Origin: Micromonospora echinospora
Lineage (GTDB): Bacteria; Actinomycetota; Actinomycetes; Mycobacteriales; Micromonosporaceae
Direction of reading: 5' to 3'
Assembly: GCF_014203425.1 (NCBI RefSeq)
Contig: NZ_JACHJC010000001.1
Coordinates: forward strand, 6,151,001 to 6,215,000
Length of the DNA stretch: 64,000 bases
Shown: piece by piece, positions 28,750 to 38,300 of the stretch
Numbering within the stretch: the stretch's first letter is position 1
Layout of the letters: every line of letters starts with the position of its first letter
The notes under the pieces: generated by a model
Seen by the model: only the letters and a program-made list of their open reading frames with translations
The model's database searches: none
Told to the model about the DNA's origin: nothing
Translations under genes and position numbers: made by a program

Positions 28750-29871
28750 GTGACCAGACCGACCGCTGCGCACGTGCGTGACGAGGCCGCCGCGTCCACG
28801 CCGGTCCGGCTCCCGATGGCGTACGTGCTGCCGCTGCGCGCCCACGACGACGACGGCCTGGACGAGCTGACCCGGTACCTGCGCGAGCTGAGCCGCTGGG
28901 TCGACGTGGTGGTGGTCGACGCCTCGCCGCCGGAACTGTTCGCCCGGCACGCCGACGCCTGGCGCGGGCTGGCCCGGCACGTGCCGCCGGACCCGGCGCT
29001 GCGCGGACGCAACGGCAAGGTGCTCGGGGTGCTCACCGGCGTCGCGCTGGCGCGGCACGAGCACGTGGTGATCGCCGACGACGACGTCCGGTACGACCTG
29101 CCGGCCCTGTGCGCGGTGCACCAGATGCTGGACGGGGTCGACCTGGTCCGGCCGCAGAACCACTTCGACCCGCTGCCCTGGCACGCCTGGTGGGACACCG
29201 GCCGGACGCTGCTCGCCCGCGCGCTCGGCGGGGACTGGCCGGGCACCCTCGGGGTGCGGCGGAGCACGTTCCTGGCGATGGGCGGCTACGACCCGGACGT
29301 GCTCTTCGAGAACCTGGAACTGGTCCGGACCGTGCGCGCGTACGGCGGCAGCACGGCCACCCCGGCGTGGCTGTACGTGCGGCGACTCCCGCCCACCGCC
29401 GCGCACTTCCTCGGGCAGCGCGTCCGCCAGGCGTACGACGAGACGGCCCGGCCGGCGTGGCTGCTGGCCGCGCTGGCGGTGCTGCCGGCGACGGCTGTCG
29501 CGCTCGCCACCCGTCGGCCCGGGCTGCTCCTGCGGGCCGGGCTGGCGACTGTGGCGGTGGCGGAGCTGGGCCGGCGACGGGCCGGCGGCGCGACGGTGTT
29601 CCCGGCGCACACCAGCCTGGCCGCGCCCGTGTGGGCGCTGGAGCGCGGGATGTGCGCGTGGCTGGCGGTGGGGCGGCGGCTGCGCGGCGGGGTGCCCTAC
29701 GCGGGCGCCCGGCTGCGGGTGGCGGCCAATTCCACACGTGTGCTGCGCCGGCGGATGACCCGGCGCCGCCCCGACGATCTGGTGCTCTGGGTGGAGACCG
29801 GGGCGGCGCCCGCTGAGGTGGAAGGAAGGGCCCCTTCTTATCGCGAGGCGATAAGAAGGGGCCCTTCCTGA
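28750..29871 (+). CDS. GT2-like glycosyltransferase-related membrane protein
   Basis: This 373-residue protein starts at GTG 28750 behind GGGGAGG. Residues about 20-200 resemble a family 2 glycosyltransferase: PMAYVLPLRA at the first strand, HVVIADDDVRYD with the acidic DDD nucleotide-sugar motif, and MGGYDPDVLFENLELV. One or two hydrophobic helices follow (LLAALAVLPATAVALAT). The donor and acceptor are unknown. The last 17 codons and the stop codon lie inside a perfect palindromic repeat at 29823-29869, so the natural C-terminus was probably altered by that element. Confidence 0.75.
   Translation: MTRPTAAHVRDEAAASTPVRLPMAYVLPLRAHDDDGLDELTRYLRELSRWVDVVVVDASPPELFARHADAWRGLARHVPPDPALRGRNGKVLGVLTGVALARHEHVVIADDDVRYDLPALCAVHQMLDGVDLVRPQNHFDPLPWHAWWDTGRTLLARALGGDWPGTLGVRRSTFLAMGGYDPDVLFENLELVRTVRAYGGSTATPAWLYVRRLPPTAAHFLGQRVRQAYDETARPAWLLAALAVLPATAVALATRRPGLLLRAGLATVAVAELGRRRAGGATVFPAHTSLAAPVWALERGMCAWLAVGRRLRGGVPYAGARLRVAANSTRVLRRRMTRRRPDDLVLWVETGAAPAEVEGRAPSYREAIRRGPS
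29823..29869. repeat. Perfect 22-bp inverted repeat of the AAGGAAGGGCCCC family
   Basis: Two 22-base arms separated by GAG are perfectly complementary; the core is GGAAGGGCCCCTTCTTA. It overlaps the end of the glycosyltransferase-like gene, supplies its stop codon and lies 19 bases before the end of the convergent DUF3618 gene. It can act as a terminator in both directions. A related pair occurs at 54446-54500. Confidence 0.9.
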
Positions 29872-29887
29872 CCGAGAGCGCGGACGC

Positions 29888-30526
29888 TCAGGACCGCACC
29901 TGCTCGGCGCTGTGCCGCACGTCCTGCGCGGCGGCGCGGCCGTCGTCCTTGACCGCGTGCGCGGCGTCCTGCGCGGTCGCCTTCACCGACTCGGCGGCGT
30001 GCTGCGCGGGCTCGCGCAGCTCCTCCTTCAGCTCACCGGCGACCTCGCCCAGCTTCTCCTTGACCACGCCACCGTGCTCGGCCGCCTTCTCCTTGACCTG
30101 CGCGGCGACCTGCTGCTCGCGGCGGGTGGCCGGGATCAGCGAGGAGACCAGCATGCCGACGCCGAAGGCGATCACGCCGGCGGCGATCGGGTTGCCCTCG
30201 GACTTGCGCCGCAGCACCTGCGGCGCGCGCTGGGCGGCGTCACCGACCGTCGAGGCGGCCGAGTGCGCCTTGTCGCCCACCGTCGAGGCCATCGAGGAGG
30301 CGTGGTCGCCCACCGAGTGGGCGGCGTGGCCGGTGCTGTGGCCGAGATCCGATGCGGTTCCCATCACCTTGTCCTTCACGTTGGTCAGCGCACTGCGTAC
30401 GCGCTGCTTGCGGTCGTCGACGATGCGGCTCGGGCTGACCTTGTACGCCAGGGCGTCCACGTCCGAGCTGAGGTTGTTACGGGTGGCTTCGATCTCGCGG
30501 CGGATCTGCTCGGGGTCGGTGCTCAT
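29888..30526 (-). CDS. DUF3618 domain-containing membrane stress protein
   Basis: This 212-residue protein begins MSTDPEQIRREIEATRNNL, the DUF3618 signature. A long alanine-rich amphipathic helix region with repeated VGDHASS/VGDKAHS/VGDAAQR follows. One membrane helix (AAGVIAFGVGMLVSSLI) lies near residue 125, and a second amphipathic tail resembles a LEA-like helix. Such proteins are associated with envelope or desiccation stress in actinomycetes. Its start overlaps the stop codon of the upstream holin-like gene, so it belongs to a three-gene operon. Confidence 0.85.
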   Translation of the reverse strand: MSTDPEQIRREIEATRNNLSSDVDALAYKVSPSRIVDDRKQRVRSALTNVKDKVMGTASDLGHSTGHAAHSVGDHASSMASTVGDKAHSAASTVGDAAQRAPQVLRRKSEGNPIAAGVIAFGVGMLVSSLIPATRREQQVAAQVKEKAAEHGGVVKEKLGEVAGELKEELREPAQHAAESVKATAQDAAHAVKDDGRAAAQDVRHSAEQVRS

Positions 30527-30975
30527 CGGGTGACTCCCTCCGGGTGCGGCTTGAGCGCGTCGGGGATGCGCTGCACGCTGTCGTTCGTCTGCTTCAGGCC
30601 GCGGATCCGCTCGGCGTTCTTCTTGCCCATCGAGTACAGGACCGCCGCGACCGCGGCCCAGATCACGGCCACGATCAGCGCGGCCAGCCCGGAGTCCATG
30701 ACGTTGTCGAGGAACTGCCAGATCGCGATGGAGACGAAGAGCGCCACCATGTAGCCGCCGAAGCCGGCGCCACCGAACAGGCCGGCGGCCTTGCCCGCCT
30801 TCTTGCCCTCCTGGCGGATCTCGGCCTTGGCCAGCTCCACCTCCTGCCGCATCAGCGTGGACAGGTCGGTGGTCACCTGACGCATCAGGTCACCGAGCGA
30901 GCTGCCGCGCACCTCGTCGGCGTGGTGCGGCGCGCCGGCCGCCTGGTAGCCGGGGTCCTGCGTGGGTACGGTCAT
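30523..30975 (-). CDS. Phage-holin-like (DUF1469) membrane protein
   Basis: This 150-residue protein contains SLGDLMRQVTTDLSTLMRQEVELAKAEI, split here as SLGDLMRQVTTDL and MRQEVELAKAEI. Two membrane helices follow (GGYMVALFVSIAIWQFL and LAALIVAVIWAAVAAVLY). This is the PF07332-type putative actinobacterial holin-X family, which despite the name is chromosomal and of unknown function. ATG 30975 was chosen because the conserved part begins shortly after. It is 31 bases downstream of the next gene and overlaps the DUF3618 gene, so the three are co-transcribed. Confidence 0.85.
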   Translation of the reverse strand: MTVPTQDPGYQAAGAPHHADEVRGSSLGDLMRQVTTDLSTLMRQEVELAKAEIRQEGKKAGKAAGLFGGAGFGGYMVALFVSIAIWQFLDNVMDSGLAALIVAVIWAAVAAVLYSMGKKNAERIRGLKQTNDSVQRIPDALKPHPEGVTR

Positions 30976-31006
30976 GCCGTCGCCTCCCTTCTGCCGGTGC
31001 GGCGGG

Positions 31007-31792
31007 TCACGGGCGGGGAGCGCCGGTGGACGGGACGCCCGGCAGCGGGTCGGTGCGCTCCGGCGGCGGCAGCGGCTGACCGGTGCCACCAGCCGGGTCG
31101 GCCCAGGTGTTCGTGGCGCCGCCACCCGGGTAGGTCGCGCCCGGCGCGGAGTAGCCCGGGTCCGGCTCGGCGTAGCTGCCCGGCGTCGGGTCGAGGTAAC
31201 CGCCCGGCGGCACCTGGCCCGGCACCTCGCGCGCGGTCGGGATGACGGCGGTGCGGTCCGGGTCGTACGCCGGCCGCGCGCCGCTGTTGTCGTCGCCGAG
31301 CGCGGTGATGTTGCGGGTGAGCCGCCCGGCGACCACGCCGAGCAGCGCGGCGCCGACGAGGAACGTGCCGGGGTTGCGGCGGGCGTAGTTCTTCACCTCG
31401 TTGAGCAGGTCGCCCGGCTCACGCTGCTCCAGCCAGCCGGCCACGCCGTGCACCCGCTCGGCCGCCTGGTGGGCCAGCTCGGTGACCGGCCCGGAGCCGC
31501 CACCCTGCTGCGCCATGGTGCGCATCTCGTCGGCCAGCGACCGCAGGCCACTGGCGGCGCGCTGCTGCTGCTGACCGGCCTGGGCGGTGACCTGGCCACG
31601 GGTCTCGCTGTAGAGGTCGCGGGCCTGTCGCTTGGCCTCGCTCACCACCTCCTGGCCCTGTTCCTTGGCGGTCTGGGCGACCGCGCCACCGGCGCTCGCG
31701 GCGTCGGAGCCAACCTGGCGGGCCTGGTCACGCACGCCGCCGCCGTTCGTCGACTGGTAAGTGGCAGAAGCCGGGGAAAGATCCTGAGTCAT
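31007..31792 (-). CDS. Coiled-coil membrane protein with proline/glycine-rich tail
   Basis: This 261-residue protein has a glutamine- and alanine-rich amphipathic N-terminal half, including AKEQGQEVVSEAKRQARDLY. A short membrane segment (GTFLVGAALLGVVAGRL) lies near residue 150. The tail is disordered and rich in proline, glycine and tyrosine. It is the first gene of the holin-like/DUF3618 operon, with AAGGGA before the ATG. I do not know its role; the context suggests an envelope stress set. Confidence 0.78.
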   Translation of the reverse strand: MTQDLSPASATYQSTNGGGVRDQARQVGSDAASAGGAVAQTAKEQGQEVVSEAKRQARDLYSETRGQVTAQAGQQQQRAASGLRSLADEMRTMAQQGGGSGPVTELAHQAAERVHGVAGWLEQREPGDLLNEVKNYARRNPGTFLVGAALLGVVAGRLTRNITALGDDNSGARPAYDPDRTAVIPTAREVPGQVPPGGYLDPTPGSYAEPDPGYSAPGATYPGGGATNTWADPAGGTGQPLPPPERTDPLPGVPSTGAPRP

Positions 31793-31988
31793 GATGTCCC
31801 TTCCGCTCGTGTGTTTCCAGCGGGTGTTCTCGGGGGGTCACGCGGATTGTTTCCACGTGACAATCGCCCTACCCCCAGTCGGCCGGTCCATGCCTGATTC
31901 GTGATTTCTCTGCGGGAGCGGCCCGCTCCGGTCAGAGAATGGAATGCCTGCCCGCCCGGGCGGCGGCGAGTCCACGGGGGTGACAGGG

Positions 31989-32465
31989 ATGGCACGTGAC
32001 GTGCGCGAACACGCGCCCGCGCGGCCTACGGTGCAGAAGGTTGCCCTCGCGGCGGCAGCCGTCTTCGCGCTGATCGGCGTGCTCGGCTTCGTGCCCGGTA
32101 TCACCACGCACTACGGCGAGATGACGTTCGCCGGGCACCACTCCGAGGCGAAGCTGCTCGGGGTGTTCCAGGTGTCGGTGCTGCACAACCTGGTGCACCT
32201 GCTGTTCGGCCTGGTCGGCCTGGTGCTGGCCCGGCGGCTGGCCGGGGCGCGGGTGTTCCTGGCCGGCGGCGGCGCGCTCTACCTGGTGCTGTGGCTGTAC
32301 GGCTTCGCCATCGACCGGGACACCGCTGTCAACTTCGTGCCGGTGAACGACGCCGACAACTGGCTGCACCTGTTCCTCGGTTTCGGCATGCTCGCCGCCG
32401 GACTGCTGCTGAACAACAACCTGGGCACGGGCAGCCCGGTGGAGGCCCCGTTCGACCGCCCCTGA
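31989..32465 (+). CDS. DUF4383 domain-containing membrane protein
   Basis: This 158-residue protein has four hydrophobic helices. It includes HNLVHLLFGLVGLVLAR and NDADNWLHLFLGFGMLAAG, the histidine-containing motifs of DUF4383. The start MARDVREHAP at 31989 was preferred to the ORF extension upstream. The function is unknown; these proteins are frequent in stress-related clusters of actinomycetes. It is divergent from the coiled-coil membrane protein gene, with 196 bases between them in which I see no further gene. Confidence 0.85.
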   Translation: MARDVREHAPARPTVQKVALAAAAVFALIGVLGFVPGITTHYGEMTFAGHHSEAKLLGVFQVSVLHNLVHLLFGLVGLVLARRLAGARVFLAGGGALYLVLWLYGFAIDRDTAVNFVPVNDADNWLHLFLGFGMLAAGLLLNNNLGTGSPVEAPFDRP

Positions 32466-32494
32466 CCAGGCGCTACACGCCGGACCGGCGTTTG

Positions 32495-32707
32495 TCCCGG
32501 GCCGTCACCGGGCAGGAGAGCGGCGCGGCCCCGATCAGCGCCTGGCAGTTCCTCGGCGCCAGTGACTTCTGGTTCCAGTCCATGCAGAACTGGCAGAGCG
32601 AGTTCCTCGCCGTCGGGGTGCTGATCCTGCTCAGCATCGTGCTGCGCCAGCACGCCAGCCCCGAGTCCAAGCCGGTCACCGCGCCGCACGCCCAGACCAG
32701 CGCCTGA
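32495..32707 (+). pseudogene. 3' remnant of a DUF6766-like membrane protein gene
   Basis: The frame encodes ISAWQFLGASDFW, then QNWQSEFLAVGVLILLS and the end RQHASPESKPV. This matches the C-terminal half of a small DUF6766-like membrane protein that should start with another helix. The N-terminal half is missing, and there is no good start codon or ribosome binding site; only a TTG at 32492 is possible. It follows the DUF4383 gene at once. It is probably a decayed gene truncated at its 5' end. Confidence 0.65.
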
Positions 32708-32710
32708 GCG

Positions 32711-32923
32711 TCAAACCGCCACCGGCAGCCGCTTGGCGAAACAGACGCTGTACGGGTTGTCCACGTACTCGCCGTAGACCGGGATCGGCTCGTAACCGCT
32801 GGACCGGTAGAGCGAGATCGCGGCCGGCAGGTACGTGCCCGTCTCCAGGCACACCGTCCGGTGGCCCGCCCGGAACGCCAGTTCCTCCAGCGCCACGAGC
32901 AGCTGCCGGGCGATGCCCGTACG
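32711..32923 (-). pseudogene. 3' remnant of a GNAT acetyltransferase gene
   Basis: The frame reads RTGIARQLLVALEELAF, which is the acetyl-CoA-binding motif A of GNAT enzymes, then CLETGTYLPAAISLYRSSGY and NPYSVCFAKRL to a normal stop. An in-frame TAG at 32924-32926 lies directly before the motif, and the N-terminal half is absent. The gene is thus 5'-truncated and its end lies 3 bases from the end of the DUF6766-like remnant. The fragment is about 70 residues of an expected 150-170. Confidence 0.8.
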
Positions 32924-32973
32924 CTAGATCCGCCGGATTTCGCGCAGGTTTCCCGCCACCGTCCCGGAAACGG

Positions 32974-34428
32974 CTACTCGGCGTCCGCCTCCGCCGCCGC
33001 CGGCGCGGCCTCGACCTCGTCCTCCGGCCGGACCCGGCGGGCCTTGCGGGCCGCGAGCCGGTCGGACGCCGACGGGCGGTTCGACTTGTCCTCCAGCCGC
33101 ACGTCGGTGCCCCGGTTGCCGGGCACGAAGTCGACACCGGCGTAGAGCGTCGGCTGCCAGTCGAACTCCCGGTCGCCGATGCGCACCAGGTCACCGGCCT
33201 GAGCGCCGGCCTTGGCGAGCTTCTCCTCGACGCCGAGGCGGGCCAGCCGGTCGGCCAGGTAGCCGATTGCCTCGTCGTTGTCGAAGTTGGTCTGCTTCAC
33301 CCACCGCTCCGGCCGGCTGCCGCGCACCGTGTACGAGCCGTCCGGCTCGGCCTCGATGGTGAAGCCGGCGTCGTCGACCGCCTTCGGGCGGATCACGATC
33401 CGGGTCGGCTCGGCCGGCGGGGCCGCCCGGCGGCCCTGGTCGACCAACTCCGCCATCGCGTACGTCAGCTCGCGCAGGCCCTCGCGGGTGGCGGTCGAGA
33501 CGTCGAAGACACGCAGGCCGCGGGCCTCCAGGTCGGGGCGGACGATGTCGGCGAGGTCCTTGCCGTCGGGCACGTCGACCTTGTTGAGCGCGACCAGCCG
33601 GGGCCGGTCGGTGAGCCCGCCGTACTGGGACAGCTCCGACTCGATGGCGTCGATGTCGGCGAGCGGGTCGCGGCCGGGCTCCAGCGTAGCGGTGTCGATC
33701 ACGTGCACCAGCACGGCGCAGCGCTCGACGTGGCGGAGGAACTCCAGGCCCAGGCCCTTGCCGCTGGCCGCGCCCGGGATCAGGCCCGGCACGTCGGCGA
33801 CGGTGAAGGTGTGGTTGTCCACGCGGACCACGCCCAGGTTGGGCACCAGCGTGGTGAACGGGTAGTCGGCGATCTTCGGCTTGGCCGCGGAGATCACCGA
33901 GATCAGCGAGGACTTGCCCGCCGACGGGAAGCCGACCAGGCCCACGTCGGCGACGCTCTTGAGCTCCAGCACCACGTCCAGCCGGTCGCCGGGCTCACCC
34001 AGCTCGGCGAAGCCGGGCGCCTTGCGACGGGCGTTCGCCAGCGAGGCGTTGCCGCGCCCGCCCCGGCCGCCCCGGGCCGCCTCGAACGTGGTGCCCTCGC
34101 CGACCAGGTCGGCCAGGACCTCGCCGTCGAGGCTCTGCACCACTGTGCCGTTCGGCACCTTGATGACCAGGTCGCGGCCGTTGGCGCCGTCCCGGTTCGA
34201 GCCGGCCCCGCCCTTGCCGTTGTCGGCCTTCAGGTGGGGCCTGAAGTGGAAGTCGAGCAGCGTGGTGACCTGCGCGTCGACCACCAGGGACACGCTGCCG
34301 CCGTGCCCGCCGTTGCCGCCGTCCGGCCCGCCGAACGGCTTGAACTTCTCCCGGTGGATCGAGACACAGCCGTGCCCGCCGTCGCCGGCCTGCATGTGCA
34401 GGACGACCCGGTCAACGAACGTCGTCAC
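32974..34428 (-). CDS. obgE: GTPase ObgE/CgtA
   Basis: This 484-residue ribosome-assembly GTPase starts at GTG 34426-34428. The glycine-rich Obg domain ([14 protein letters not shown]) is at residues 1-158. The G domain has [15 protein letters not shown] and NKVD, and the C-terminal OCT domain ([15 protein letters not shown]) is at about 350-425. An acidic alanine-rich tail ends the protein. It lies downstream of rplU-rpmA, with an intrinsic terminator hairpin in the gap, so its expression may be attenuated or partly separate. Confidence 0.97.
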   Translation of the reverse strand: MTTFVDRVVLHMQAGDGGHGCVSIHREKFKPFGGPDGGNGGHGGSVSLVVDAQVTTLLDFHFRPHLKADNGKGGAGSNRDGANGRDLVIKVPNGTVVQSLDGEVLADLVGEGTTFEAARGGRGGRGNASLANARRKAPGFAELGEPGDRLDVVLELKSVADVGLVGFPSAGKSSLISVISAAKPKIADYPFTTLVPNLGVVRVDNHTFTVADVPGLIPGAASGKGLGLEFLRHVERCAVLVHVIDTATLEPGRDPLADIDAIESELSQYGGLTDRPRLVALNKVDVPDGKDLADIVRPDLEARGLRVFDVSTATREGLRELTYAMAELVDQGRRAAPPAEPTRIVIRPKAVDDAGFTIEAEPDGSYTVRGSRPERWVKQTNFDNDEAIGYLADRLARLGVEEKLAKAGAQAGDLVRIGDREFDWQPTLYAGVDFVPGNRGTDVRLEDKSNRPSASDRLAARKARRVRPEDEVEAAPAAAEADAE

Positions 34429-34469
34429 GACGCCAATCCTTCCAGCGGGGTTCGCCCCGCGCGTGAAAA

Positions 34470-34512
34470 GGCGAAGCGGGCCGGGACTCAGAGGTCCGCG
34501 GCCCGCTTCGCC
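34470..34512 (-). terminator. Intrinsic terminator/attenuator between rpmA and obgE
   Basis: Read on the minus strand, GGCGAAGCGGGCC and GGCCCGCTTCGCC form a perfect 13-bp stem with a 17-base loop, followed by TTTTCACG. The T run makes this a convincing rho-independent terminator, seven bases after the rpmA stop codon. Confidence 0.85.
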
Positions 34513-34518
34513 AGAAAA

Positions 34519-34773
34519 CTACTGCTGAGGCACGATGCTGACGGTCTTGCGACCGCGCTTGGTGCCGAACTGCACCGAGCCGGCGGCCAGCGCGAACAGC
34601 GTGTCGTCGCCGCCACGGCCGACCAGGTCACCGGGGTGGAACTTGGTGCCACGCTGACGGATGAGGATCTCACCCGCGCTGACGACCTGACCACCGAAGC
34701 GCTTCACGCCGAGTCGCTGGGCCGCGGAGTCACGGCCGTTACGCGAGCTGGACGCACCCTTTTTGTGAGCCAT
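34519..34773 (-). CDS. rpmA: 50S ribosomal protein L27
   Basis: This 84-residue protein starts [16 protein letters not shown] and includes [10 protein letters not shown], the universal L27 pattern. Its N-terminus reaches the peptidyl-transferase centre. It lacks the cleaved Firmicute-type extension. It lies 11 bases downstream of rplU in the same operon. Confidence 0.98.
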   Translation of the reverse strand: MAHKKGASSSRNGRDSAAQRLGVKRFGGQVVSAGEILIRQRGTKFHPGDLVGRGGDDTLFALAAGSVQFGTKRGRKTVSIVPQQ

Positions 34774-34784
34774 TGGAGGACGAC

Positions 34785-35099
34785 CTACTTCCCGCTGGAG
34801 ATGCCGGTCACCTTGACCTGGGTCAGCGGCTGGCGGTGACCCTGGCGCTTGTGGTAGCCGGTCTTGTTCTTGAACTTGTGGATCCGGATCTTCGGGCCCT
34901 TGGTGTGCGCGGCGATCTCGCCGGACACCGCGACCTTGGCGAGCTTCGCCGCGTCGGTCACCAGGTCGTCACCGTCGACGAGGAGCACCGCGGTGAGCTT
35001 CACCGCGTCGCCGGGGGCACCGGCGAGCTTCTCGACCTCGATCACGTCGCCCTCGGCGACCTTGTACTGCTTGCCGCCGGTCTTGACGATCGCGTACAT
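34785..35099 (-). CDS. rplU: 50S ribosomal protein L21
   Basis: This 104-residue protein starts [18 protein letters not shown] and ends with [15 protein letters not shown], the L21 signature. It binds 23S rRNA. It is the first gene of rplU-rpmA, with GGAGG before the ATG. The 230 bases upstream contain no gene and must hold the promoter and leader, but I could not single out a convincing promoter. Confidence 0.98.
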   Translation of the reverse strand: MYAIVKTGGKQYKVAEGDVIEVEKLAGAPGDAVKLTAVLLVDGDDLVTDAAKLAKVAVSGEIAAHTKGPKIRIHKFKNKTGYHKRQGHRQPLTQVKVTGISSGK

Positions 35100-35331
35100 C
35101 GGAGGCGGACTCCCTGTCGTTGAGGCTGCTGGCGTCTATTCCACCGCTGCCGGTTGTCACACCGGCGGCGGTCGTTCCCACGGCGTCTCGCCGGGAGCCG
35201 TGACACCGGCGGAGCGGGCACGCGGGAACTCAGCACACCAAAGTGCGCCGCAGGCAAGCGTACGCCATACCCGGCCCGCCCCCCAAACCGGGCTACCGGT
35301 AGGCGTCCTCCCGCGCTGCCCGGCAGGCACG

Positions 35332-35375
35332 ACAGGGCCCCGGTTCCACACGCCAGGCGTGGAACGGGGCCCTGT
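35332..35375 (-). terminator. Hairpin terminator after the RNase E/G gene
   Basis: ACAGGGCCCC at 35332-35341 pairs with GGGGCCCTGT at 35366-35375, and an inner GTTCCAC/GTGGAAC extends the stem. It lies 18 bases after the stop of the RNase gene. Confidence 0.85.
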
Positions 35376-35392
35376 TCGCGCAGTTCAGCGTC

Positions 35393-38300
35393 TTACGGCC
35401 GGGTACGCCGCCGGGCGCCGCCACGGCGCGCCCGCCGGCGCGGGGCACCGCCGTCCTCGTCGCTGTCGCCCTCACCGATCGCGTCCGGGTCGTCGGCTGC
35501 GGCCAGCCGGGCCGAGTCGCCTTCCTGGCTGTCCGCGACCGCCGGGGCAGCCGGCGTGTCCGTCTCGAACCGGGACAGGTCGTAGCCCTGGGTGTCGTAG
35601 TAGTCGTCGTCGGCCTCGACCACCTCGGCGACGGTCCGCTCCGGCGGCGCGACGGCCGCGGGCGGCTCGATGCCGGCAGGCGGCTGCGCGGCCGGCTGCT
35701 CCAGCGCGACCTCCGCGGCCAGCTTCTCGGCGGCGGCCTTACGGCCCCGGCGACGGCCCTTCTCCTCGGCCGGCGCGGCGACCGCCGAGGCGACCGCCTT
35801 GACCTTCTCCCCCGCGCCGCCGCTGCGCGGCTTCTCCGGCACCGGCTCGGTGTGAATGATCACACCCCGGCCCTTGCAGCACTCGCAGGTCTCGCTGAAC
35901 GCCTCCAGCAGGCCCGCGCCGATGCGCTTACGGGTCATCTGCACCAGGCCGAGCGAGGTGATCTCGGTGACCTGGTGCTTGGTGCGGTCCCGGCCGAGAC
36001 ACTCGGTGAGCCGGCGCAGCACCAGGTCCCGGTTCGACTCCAGCACCATGTCGATGAAGTCGATCACCACGATGCCGCCGATGTCGCGCAGCCGCAGCTG
36101 GCGCACGATCTCCTCGGCCGCCTCCAGGTTGTTGCGGGTGACCGTCTCCTCCAGGTTGCCGCCGGAGCCGGTGTACTTGCCGGTGTTGACGTCGACGACC
36201 GTCATCGCCTCGGTGCGGTCGATCACCAGCGAGCCGCCGGAGGGGAGGAAGACCTTCCGGTCCAGCCCCTTGAGGATCTGCTCGTCGATCCGGTACTCGG
36301 CGAACACGTCCACCACCCCGGCGTGCCGGCGCAGCCGCTCCACCAGGTCCGGGGAGACGTGCGACAGGTACGACTCGACCATGCCGTACGCGGACTCGCC
36401 CTCGATGACCAGCTCGCGGAAGTCCTCGTTGAAGAGGTCCCGGACCACGCGGATGACCAGGTCCGGCTCCTCGTAGAGCAGCACCGGGGCGCCGCCCTCG
36501 GTCGCCTTGGCCTGGATGTCCTCCCACTGCGCCTGCAGCCGCTTCACGTCGCGCGCCAGTTCGTCCTCGCTGGCGCCCTCGGCCGCGGTCCGGACGATCA
36601 CCCCGGCACCGTCCGGCACCAGCTTCTTCAGCGCGTCCCGCAGACGCTTGCGCTCGGTGTCAGGCAGCTTGCGGCTGATCCCGGAGGCGTTGCCGTTGGG
36701 CACGTAGACCAGGTGCCGGCCGGAGAGCGCGATGTGACTGGTCAGCCGCGCGCCCTTGTGCCCGATCGGATCCTTGGTCACCTGCACCAGCACCGAGTCA
36801 CCGGAGCGCAGCGCCTGCTCGATCGAGCGTGCCCGGCCCTCCAGGCCGGTGGCGTCCCAGTTGACCTCGCCGGCGTACAGCACCGCGTTGCGCCCGCGCC
36901 CGATGTCGACGAAGGCGGCCTCCATGCTCGGCAGCACGTTCTGGACCTTGCCCAGGTAGACGTTGCCGGCCATGGTGGCGGACGAGTTGCGGGTCACGTA
37001 GTGCTCGACCAGCACGCCGTCCTCGAGCACCGCGATCTGGGTGCGGTCGCCGCGCTGGCGGACCACCATCACCCGGTCGACCGCCTCCCGGCGGGCCAGG
37101 AACTCCGACTCGCTCAGGATCGGCGGGCGTGTACGCCGCTGCTCACGGCCGTCCCGGCGGCGCTGCCGCTTGGCCTCCAGCCGGGTCGAGCCGGAGACAC
37201 CCTGCACCTCGTCGACAGGCTTGCGCGGCTCACGGATCTTGACGACTGTGGGCACGCCGTCCTCGGCGGCGGTGTCCGCCTCCCCGGCGCCCCGGCGGCG
37301 ACGACGGCGACGGCGGCGGGTCATCCCCTCGCCGTCGGACTCTTCGTCTTCGGCGGACTCCTCGTCCTCGGCGGACTCCTCGGCGGCCTCGGCAGTGCCG
37401 GACTCCTCGGCCTCCTCGTCGTCGGCCTCGTCGGCGCCACCCTTGCCCCGGCCCCGGCCCCGGCGACCCCGGCGACGACGACGCCGGGCGGCGGCCGTCT
37501 CGTCGTCCTCGTCGATCTCGGCGGACTCCTCGGCCTCGGCGGCCGGCTCCTCCTCGACGACCTCCGGCTCGACCTCGGCCTCGACCGGCTCGACCTCCCG
37601 GCGACCGCGACGGCGCCGCCGGACGGTCTCCACCGCTTCCTCGATCGGCTCCTCCGCGGCCGGGTACGTGACCTGGACGGCGGGCGCCTCGTCGGGCTGC
37701 GGGGCCATGAACAGGACGGTCGGCGCGGAGAGCGCGGCACGACGCCGGCGGGTGGTGGCGGGCGGCGTCTCGGCCGGCTCCTCGGCGACGCGCGGCACGG
37801 CGGCGCCCGTCGACACCACGCCCGTCGTGTCCGCCGGGCCGCCGCTGCGGGCCAGGTCGACCTCGTGGGTACGCGCACCCGCGGCGCTCGCGTCCTCGAC
37901 GGTCCCGCCCTCGGCGTCCTCGTCCTCGACGTCCTCGCCGGTGGTCTGACCGATGCCGGCCGCGTCGCCGGTGCTCGCCTGGCCGCCGGTGGCGGCCCTG
38001 CCCCGACTGGTGGTGGCCTTGTCGCCGGTGGCGGCGCGGGCGGCGCGCCGGCCGGCGCGGGCCGGCGCGGCGGTCTCCGCGGTGACGGCCCCGCCCGGTG
38101 CGGTGGCCTCACCGCCGTCGATGTCGGCGCGTCCCTCGGCGATCAGGTCGCCCCCGGGCGCGGAGACCGGCCCGTCGATCACGGCGCTCTCGGACGCCTG
38201 CGCCGCGGCGGCGGTCTCGTCCGGCGCCACGGTCTCGGCGGCGGGCGGGGTGGCCTTGCGGCGACGGGTCCGGGTCACCTTCACCGGCGGCACGACCTCG

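Noticed and set aside
25488..28753. Long open frames of 828 residues on the minus strand and 966 on the plus strand
   Set aside because: They are shadows of the P450, dehydrogenase and SRPBCC genes, with atypical amino-acid composition.
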